Below, piece after piece: positions 39,991 to 45,131 of a DNA stretch of 45,131 nt. Location: IMG/VR virus record IMGVR_UViG_3300025263_000001, positions 1-45,131 of that record. One strand, 5' to 3'. The notes under the pieces were generated by a model that was not told the origin of the DNA, did no database searches, and was given only the letters and a program-made list of their open reading frames with translations. Numbering within the stretch: the first letter of the stretch is position 1; each line of letters starts with the position of its first letter. A program made the position numbers and the translations under genes. Source of the stretch: a virus.

Positions 39991-41498
39991 AGGAAGCTCC
40001 CTTGCTGGTTTTGGTGAAGATCGGTGAACATGGTTCGCGGCCCGTCCCATCCGACGGACTTGCGTTGCGGCCAGCGGGTGTGACGCGACAGGGCGAGCAC
40101 AATCTCTGCCTTGTTGCGCACGTCGCCCATAACCTCTTCCCATACGACGTGGAGGTCATCGATCTCGGCGGGCTCGTTTTCATCCATGACGGCCTCCGCA
40201 CGGAACGGCGTGATGACGTGGTCCGCGTCCTTCTCGCAGGAACCGAACAAGTCGGCAGCCTTCGGGCGCCGGCCGATCACCTTCATGAAGGTCTTGCGGT
40301 TGATGGTCCGATCGGTGATTTCGAAGATGTTCTTCTTGAGCTGCGCTGCCGCGACGATCGGGAGCTTGTAGTTCCCGGCGAAGACCTTCAGCTTGCGGGT
40401 GACGATCGAGGAGAACTCGGCGTCGTTCGTCCTGGCGTGGGTGCTGTCTTTTTCAACGAGGCCGACGTGGTCGACGACAGCCATGCCGCCAGGATTGCGT
40501 TTGGAGAAGTCGGCAAGGTCGCGATCGATCTGCCGGAGCGTCATCGTGTCATCGCGGATGAATACCCGATCCTGCCAGGTTTCGGCATTGCGGCGCGCTG
40601 TCTCAAGCCTCTCGTAATCATGGTCGCTGACTTTTCCGCGAACCTGCTGCCAGGCTTTGATATCGGTGAGACGGGCAAGCGCTCGGCGGGCGAGCTCCTC
40701 ATCCTTCATTTCACCGGAGTTGATCCAGACCGGGTGTCCGTTGATCGCGGCGCCGGCAACCATCTGCTCGATCAGCGAAGACTTGCCGTGCTTGGTCATG
40801 CCGCCGATGATGACCTCTTGGCCCGGCAACAGCGGGCCGATCATCTGCATCAGGAAGGGAACGCCATAGTCGACGCCTGACAGGCCTTTGCCCTGGTAGG
40901 CCAGCGCGGTCGACGCAAGCGAGCGCTTCGACGCCTGAGCCAGCGTCTTTGTCTTCTCCTCACCACTCAGCGCACGGCTTACAGCTTCGAACTTCGCCCG
41001 CAGAGCGTCGAACTCGTCCATGATGTCGAGCTCTTTGGAATAGGCCGTCTGCTCCATCTTCTGGCTGAGAGTGAGGCAGGCACGGCGCGCAGCTGTCTCA
41101 ATGATGGCGCGGGCATAGTCCGGCGCGTTCAGTACGCTGACGGCCGCCTGTACGAGCTTGGCGAGGTATTGGGCCATGGTGAGATCGCCCACCATGCCAT
41201 CGTTGACGAAGTTCTTGACGGTGACAGGATTTGCCACCCTGCCGGCGCGACGGAGGTCAACAGCTGCATCGAATATCTGGCGGTGGACCGGCTCATAAAA
41301 GTGGTCCGGCTCGATCGGTACGCGTAGAGCGTCGAGCGCCTCGTTATTCATGAGGATGGCGCCGAGCAGCGCCTGCTCTGCGAGGATGTTACAGGGAACC
41401 TCCTGCACTTCCTCTGCGTGGCCGAAGTGAAGCGCGCGCTCCTCTTCGGTGAACTCGTCCTGCTTGCGCTTGTGGAGATCGGATGGATGAGCGTTCAT
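39987..41498 (-). CDS. dnaB: Replicative DNA helicase, DnaB-like
   Basis: A 503-residue hexameric helicase that unwinds DNA at the phage fork. The N-terminal domain (from Q-A-L-L-G-A-I-L, about residues 43-150) is DnaB-like. The RecA-type ATPase has a Walker A G-M-T-K-H-G-K-S-S and a Walker B A-V-V-D-H-V-G near residue 340, with a later QLKKN. Phages use it with a host or phage loader. It is coupled to the fusion gene upstream by a 4-nt overlap. Confidence 0.85.
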   Translation of the reverse strand: MNAHPSDLHKRKQDEFTEEERALHFGHAEEVQEVPCNILAEQALLGAILMNNEALDALRVPIEPDHFYEPVHRQIFDAAVDLRRAGRVANPVTVKNFVNDGMVGDLTMAQYLAKLVQAAVSVLNAPDYARAIIETAARRACLTLSQKMEQTAYSKELDIMDEFDALRAKFEAVSRALSGEEKTKTLAQASKRSLASTALAYQGKGLSGVDYGVPFLMQMIGPLLPGQEVIIGGMTKHGKSSLIEQMVAGAAINGHPVWINSGEMKDEELARRALARLTDIKAWQQVRGKVSDHDYERLETARRNAETWQDRVFIRDDTMTLRQIDRDLADFSKRNPGGMAVVDHVGLVEKDSTHARTNDAEFSSIVTRKLKVFAGNYKLPIVAAAQLKKNIFEITDRTINRKTFMKVIGRRPKAADLFGSCEKDADHVITPFRAEAVMDENEPAEIDDLHVVWEEVMGDVRNKAEIVLALSRHTRWPQRKSVGWDGPRTMFTDLHQNQQGSFL

Positions 41499-42817
41499 GC
41501 TGCACCATCCATCGCAAACAGGTTGACGGTCTTTGCCTCATCTAGCTCCGCAATGTTGCGTACAGCCTGGCGGAAGTAGGACGGCTTAAGCTCGAAACCT
41601 ATACCCTTGCGGCCAGCAGCCACCGCGCCGTAGACCTCGCTTCCGATACCGAGGAACGGCGTGAGCACCACGTCACCCGGGTTGCTCCAAAGTTCGATGC
41701 ATCGTTCGATCACATCCAATTGTAGCGGGGAAATATGCTGCTCGTCTTTTTCGTCTCGGCCAGCGCGATACTGCAGGGTTCTGGTCTGGTTGATGTCCAT
41801 CCAGACCGGAGAGGCGTAACGCTGCCAAACCTCGATCGAGAACCACTTTTCAGCGTCAGCGGACGATTTTCCCGATGCGATGCGGCTGTCTACGCTAGCA
41901 GGCTCGTTGCCATAGCCGACGTAGCGGTCGAACATGCCGTCGACCGGCTCGGGATTATCACCTGGCTTGCGGAACATGAGCATGTAATCGGCGAGCCCCT
42001 GCCCGCTGATGGTGCTGTCTTTGGTGATCTGCTTGTGTAGCAGCCTTATCGACTTGGTGCGCTGCTGCGCGACTACCGGGTCTTTCCAGATGCAGACCTC
42101 GGAATGGAATATCCAACCGGCGTCCTCGTAGGCTCTGACGACCTCGCCGCGAAAGTCGCGCATGCCGATGTGGCCGTGGCGTATCTTGCTGGTCGGCAAC
42201 TGCATGCAGTGGACGCTGCAAATTCTGCCGGGCATGGTAACCCTGAGCAGTTCCTGAATGAGGAACTGGTAATGCGCCCAAAACCCATCCTTCTCATTGT
42301 TAGAGATGTCTCGGTCCGAGTTGGAGAATTTATAAAGCCCCTCAAAGGGAGGAGAATGGATACCAAAGTGAATGCTGTTGGTCGGTATCGCTCGGATCAA
42401 CTCAATGGAGTCGCCTTCATAGATTGCATATCTGTCCGTCACGACTTGGTTGACGCACTTGATGTCCGATATCACCGATCGTTTCCTTCCAAGATATTTG
42501 ATGGCTGTCTCTAAAATCTCTGTTTTGTCCTTAGCCATGCCGAGCATGTTGTTGCAGTGCTGGCACAGGACGCCGCGAATGTTCCCGGTCTCGTGACAGT
42601 GATCGACGTGCCACCCGCTTGACGTCGCGGGTTTAGATGTCTGGCAGATCGCACACTTGCCGCCCTGCATTGACAGGATTGTTGCCTTGCCTTCCACGGT
42701 GATGCCGTATCTCTGCTTGATAAGGCTGCGCCGGTTGCCTTCGCGGCGAGCGTCCGGATTTGCCGCATATCTAGCTCTTGCCATGGCGTTCTTGTGCGCC
42801 CGCTTTTCATCGCTCAT
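41495..42817 (-). CDS. Endonuclease VII-DNA methyltransferase fusion
   Basis: A 440-residue protein with two enzyme domains. Residues ~35-105 match recombination endonuclease VII: CAIC near 55-58, the HVDHCH metal site near 70-75, and CQHC near 85-88. Residues ~115-440 are a DNA methyltransferase with the catalytic motif S-P-P-F near 155 and the AdoMet-binding F-L-G-I-G-S-E near 387. The motif order (IV before I) and SPPF suggest a beta-class, N4-cytosine or N6-adenine enzyme. ATG 42817 shares one base with the helicase stop. Fusion of these domains is unusual; the DNA is visibly AT-richer than its neighbours. Confidence 0.75.
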   Translation of the reverse strand: MSDEKRAHKNAMARARYAANPDARREGNRRSLIKQRYGITVEGKATILSMQGGKCAICQTSKPATSSGWHVDHCHETGNIRGVLCQHCNNMLGMAKDKTEILETAIKYLGRKRSVISDIKCVNQVVTDRYAIYEGDSIELIRAIPTNSIHFGIHSPPFEGLYKFSNSDRDISNNEKDGFWAHYQFLIQELLRVTMPGRICSVHCMQLPTSKIRHGHIGMRDFRGEVVRAYEDAGWIFHSEVCIWKDPVVAQQRTKSIRLLHKQITKDSTISGQGLADYMLMFRKPGDNPEPVDGMFDRYVGYGNEPASVDSRIASGKSSADAEKWFSIEVWQRYASPVWMDINQTRTLQYRAGRDEKDEQHISPLQLDVIERCIELWSNPGDVVLTPFLGIGSEVYGAVAAGRKGIGFELKPSYFRQAVRNIAELDEAKTVNLFAMDGAA

Positions 42818-44199
42818 CACGCCGCCTCCAGAAATTCTGGCAGGCGCAACGGAATTTGAGGATCGTAGTCAGGTCGGTCGCGGATCATGCCGCGGACCTC
42901 TTGGCTCGACAGGTCGGCCATGTGCATCACCATCGCGGCGGCCATCCGCTCGGCGTCGTGGTCCTTGCGGCGAATGTTGGCGACGGTGGCGCCTTCCATT
43001 TCGGATGCGATGATATGGGCGTTGACAGGCTTGGTCTGGCCGAAGCGCCAGAAGCGGCGGACAGCCTGATACAGCTGCTCATAGCTGTCATTGAGGCCAA
43101 CGAAGCCGGTATCGGCGCAGTGCTGCCAGTTCATGCCGAACCCGGCCAGTGATGCCTTAGTGATCAGCTTCTCGATCTTGCCATCGCTGAAATCGAGGAG
43201 GATGCGCTCTTTCTCGCTATCCTTGAGACCGCCGTGGAGATTGACCGCGCCGGGGATTGCCTTGGTGAGGGCTTCTGCCTCGCTATTGAGGTTGCACCAC
43301 CATACGAAAGGCTTACCTGCCGGCGTCAATGATGCAGCGAGATCGACGCGCTCCTCGACGCTATCGCGCCGCGCCGCTATACGCTCCTGCATCGTCCTGG
43401 CTTCCATCGGGAACAACAGGCCAGTGTCCATGCTCGGGGCGTAGTCAACACTGACTGTATGCTGGTGATAGCGAAGCGGCGGCAGGTCGTAGCCAGTATT
43501 GTCGTAGCCGAGATCGGAAGGCATACGAAGCATGACGGCCCACGATGCCATCCACTTCCAGAACTCGGACTCGGCGTGGCCTTTCAGTCGCCACTTCTGC
43601 GTATCGCCGCCGTCATGGGTGAAGAAAGTCGAGAGCATGTCGGTGTAGGACATGACGCCCAGGAATTCAGCGTGGTTGCCGAGCTCCATGAAATCGTTCG
43701 GTGCGGGTGTAGCAGTCGCAGCGAGGCGGAACGGGACCGACGCGCACTCCTCGATCAGTTGGTTTCGGTATTTGCCATCGGTGTTCTTGAGGATCGAGCT
43801 TTCATCGAGAGCGACCCCGCCAAACTCTGAAAGATCAAACCGATCGAACTTCTGATAGTTGGTGATATCGATCGTCTCGTTCGAAGGAGACGAAACAACC
43901 GTGGCCGATATGCCGAACTTGTTGCCTTCGCGAACGTGCTGATGGCTGACGGCGAGAGGTGCCAGGATCAGAACCGGCCGGCGCGTCTCCTGCGCTACCT
44001 CCTTGGCCCAGACGAGCTCCATAAGCGTCTTGCCAAGCCCTGTGCCGGCGAAGATCGCCGATCGGCCGCGACGAAGCGCCCATGCAGTGATGTCGGTCTG
44101 GTGAGGCTTGAGGTACTCGGGTAGCACGAGACGCCGCGTGATGCCGGTCGACGGGTCTGTGATCTGCTTTCGGGCGAGGAATGCATCATAGGCGTTCAT
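42817..44199 (-). CDS. DEAD/SNF2-type DNA helicase
   Basis: A 460-residue superfamily 2 protein resembling SNF2/DEAD phage helicases. Motifs: Walker A F-A-G-T-G-L-G-K-T near residue 46, motif II A-L-D-E-S, motif III A-T-A-T-P, and the C-terminal motif VI Q-A-V-R-R-F-W-R-F-G-Q. Such proteins act in phage DNA replication or recombination. It overlaps the RuvC-like gene by 4 nt and is adjacent to the methyltransferase. Confidence 0.8.
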   Translation of the reverse strand: MNAYDAFLARKQITDPSTGITRRLVLPEYLKPHQTDITAWALRRGRSAIFAGTGLGKTLMELVWAKEVAQETRRPVLILAPLAVSHQHVREGNKFGISATVVSSPSNETIDITNYQKFDRFDLSEFGGVALDESSILKNTDGKYRNQLIEECASVPFRLAATATPAPNDFMELGNHAEFLGVMSYTDMLSTFFTHDGGDTQKWRLKGHAESEFWKWMASWAVMLRMPSDLGYDNTGYDLPPLRYHQHTVSVDYAPSMDTGLLFPMEARTMQERIAARRDSVEERVDLAASLTPAGKPFVWWCNLNSEAEALTKAIPGAVNLHGGLKDSEKERILLDFSDGKIEKLITKASLAGFGMNWQHCADTGFVGLNDSYEQLYQAVRRFWRFGQTKPVNAHIIASEMEGATVANIRRKDHDAERMAAAMVMHMADLSSQEVRGMIRDRPDYDPQIPLRLPEFLEAA

Positions 44200-44819
44200 G
44201 CTGCAGCCTTCCGCTTTGCATCGAACGCACCGGTGCGCAGTTCCATGAACCGCTCCTGCATCCATTTGATCTCAGGGATGGCGCATTGAGCCCAGCAAGT
44301 GCAGACGCCGATCGCCTCGGCCGCGTCACGCTGTTCAGCCTTGGTGGATGGCAGAGCGATGTGCTCGCGCTCGGCATATTCGATGGCGAGGTCTTTCCAG
44401 TCCTTGCCTTCAGCCGGCTTGACGCCTTTGCCGAAGTAGACGGGACGCCACGATACGGCGGCAATGGTGCCGTACGGGATGCCGCGGATCTGGCAAATGG
44501 CGATGCAGGCGCCGGCGATGCCGGTAAGCTGCAGGGCGGCCGGGTTGATGGTGGAGATTGTCTCCTCCTGCCCGGTGAGGTCGGCTTTGCCCTTCTTCTT
44601 GAACTGGCGAACACCATGCTCGGGGCGCTCGATCGCGACGAAGTCGGGCTTGTGCTCCTTCACGAGGCGATAGAAGAGATTGGCCGCAATCGCGTACTTT
44701 TCTTCCCAGTCATAATCCTTGACGGTGAAGGTGCCGCAGAGGATCGAGGACCGATGTCTCGCGCTGTCGCGTACAGCCCAACCGCTGCGGGTGGCAAGGT
44801 CTAAGCCCATTACAATCAC
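44196..44819 (-). CDS. RuvC-like Holliday junction resolvase
   Basis: A 207-residue RNase-H-fold nuclease. Catalytic acids fit the RuvC family: M-G-L-D-L-A-T-R-S-G-W with Asp near residue 7, V-A-I-E-R-P with Glu near 64, and A-E-Q-R-D-A-A-E-A with Asp near 166. It would resolve recombination intermediates before packaging. GTG 44819 is chosen because GGAGG lies five bases upstream. It opens a coupled string of DNA-metabolism genes. Confidence 0.8.
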   Translation of the reverse strand: MIVMGLDLATRSGWAVRDSARHRSSILCGTFTVKDYDWEEKYAIAANLFYRLVKEHKPDFVAIERPEHGVRQFKKKGKADLTGQEETISTINPAALQLTGIAGACIAICQIRGIPYGTIAAVSWRPVYFGKGVKPAEGKDWKDLAIEYAEREHIALPSTKAEQRDAAEAIGVCTCWAQCAIPEIKWMQERFMELRTGAFDAKRKAAA

Positions 44820-44840
44820 GGTAACCTCCGTAGGCGTTGG

Positions 44841-44865
44841 AAAAGAAAGGCCACATTCGCGTGGC
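44841..44865 (-). terminator. Rho-independent-like terminator before the resolvase gene
   Basis: On the minus strand GCCAC-6-GTGGC forms a 5-bp stem followed by CTTTCTTTT. A second, larger inverted repeat (GGCGGCTC at 44873-44880 and GAGCCGCC at 44898-44905) lies just upstream. The pair sits between the small RMF-like gene and the resolvase, so it could end the early transcript or attenuate it. Confidence 0.4.
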
Positions 44866-44918
44866 TTAGGTGGGCGGCTCAGCTCTGGGAGGACAGCGAG
44901 CCGCCTGGGAGGAACTGG

Positions 44919-45131
44919 TCAGTCGTCTTCGCCCTCGGGAGGCGCTTCCTTGTCGGCTTCCGCGTTGATGCGGGCCATGATGTCGGGGATGACGGTGTCG
45001 TATTCTTTTCGTCCGGCATCGTAGGACTCGAGCCACGCCTTATCCTCGGTGCTGCCGGCGGCATATTTCGAGACACGGTCAAGACCGTTGACGCCTGCAT
45101 GGAAGCCCTGGGCGGCGATCAGCTGCTCCTT
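44919..45131 (-). CDS. Small RMF/CrpP-like protein (5' end outside window)
   Basis: The frame is open to the window edge, so only the last 70 residues are seen. The sequence G-F-H-A-G-V-N-G, then A-W-L-E-S-Y-D-A-G-R, resembles the ribosome modulation factor/CrpP family pattern (GxxAGxxG ... WLxGWxxA). A short acidic tail (PPEGEDD) ends it. RMF-like proteins bind ribosomes, and small homologues are carried by phages. The assignment rests on this weak pattern. Confidence 0.45.
   Translation of the reverse strand, partial: KEQLIAAQGFHAGVNGLDRVSKYAAGSTEDKAWLESYDAGRKEYDTVIPDIMARINAEADKEAPPEGEDD

Noticed and set aside
39954-40880. A 308-residue plus-strand open frame
   Set aside because: It mirrors the DnaB-like helicase with intact Walker motifs on the minus strand, and no motif is visible in the mirrored frame.
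1-45131. CRISPR arrays, insertion sequences or rRNA genes
   Set aside because: No repeated spacer arrays, terminal-inverted-repeat transposase units or rRNA-like sequences were seen on either strand; no transposase gene was recognised.

Overview
The whole window reads as the genome of a temperate, long-tailed (siphovirus-type) phage of an alphaproteobacterium, most likely in Hyphomicrobiales/Rhizobiaceae. The grounds are its GC-rich coding sequence, a GcrA-family regulator (a family essentially confined to alphaproteobacteria), a DUF3309 protein, and a host tRNA-Cys fragment used as the attachment site. I saw no clearly chromosomal housekeeping gene. Both window ends cut through genes, an exonuclease on the left and a small RMF-like protein on the right.

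Left arm (1-5976, plus strand): a recombination module (DnaQ-type exonuclease, RecT annealing protein), a Gp37/Gp68 (DUF5131) protein, several small early genes, an HNH nuclease, an excisionase-like protein and a tyrosine integrase. Just beyond the integrase (5973-6164) is a compact attP-like region: the 3' half of a tRNA-Cys gene (46 nt, with anticodon GCA, T arm, U73 and CCA) flanked by four copies of TGTCTAA. Phage genes lie on both sides, so this looks like attP of an unintegrated or circularly permuted phage genome, although tandem prophages remain possible.

Right arm (6208-45131), mostly minus strand and transcribed leftward toward attP. From right to left: DNA metabolism (RMF-like protein, RuvC-like resolvase, SNF2/DEAD helicase, an endonuclease VII-DNA methyltransferase fusion, DnaB-like helicase); a regulatory string (GcrA family, a solo LuxR-type HTH, a possible HTH protein); a cluster of four tiny genes (25-51 aa, mostly membrane or lipoprotein) beside the terminase small subunit; terminase, portal, protease/scaffold, decoration and major capsid; an SGNH hydrolase in the head module; connectors, tail tube, tail chaperones with a probable -1 frameshift, tape measure with lysozyme domain, tail tip, and a tail spike ending in an SGNH esterase; and a lysis cassette (GH19 endolysin, holin candidates, overlapping spanin-like pair). 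Most minus-strand genes overlap by 1 or 4 nt, so the arm probably acts as a few long, translationally coupled operons.

The most striking accessory region is 9518-14652, a visibly AT-richer cassette between the tail spike and the endolysin. It encodes an acyltransferase-3 O-acetylase, a glycan transferase-like protein and two polytopic Wzy/ligase-like proteins. This is the gene content expected of a serotype-converting phage (compare Pseudomonas phage D3). Paired with a virion SGNH esterase, it suggests that the phage edits the same surface polysaccharide it uses as receptor. Two further plus-strand genes (26087-26302 and 28912-29226) sit alone inside the minus-strand head/tail operon as likely morons.
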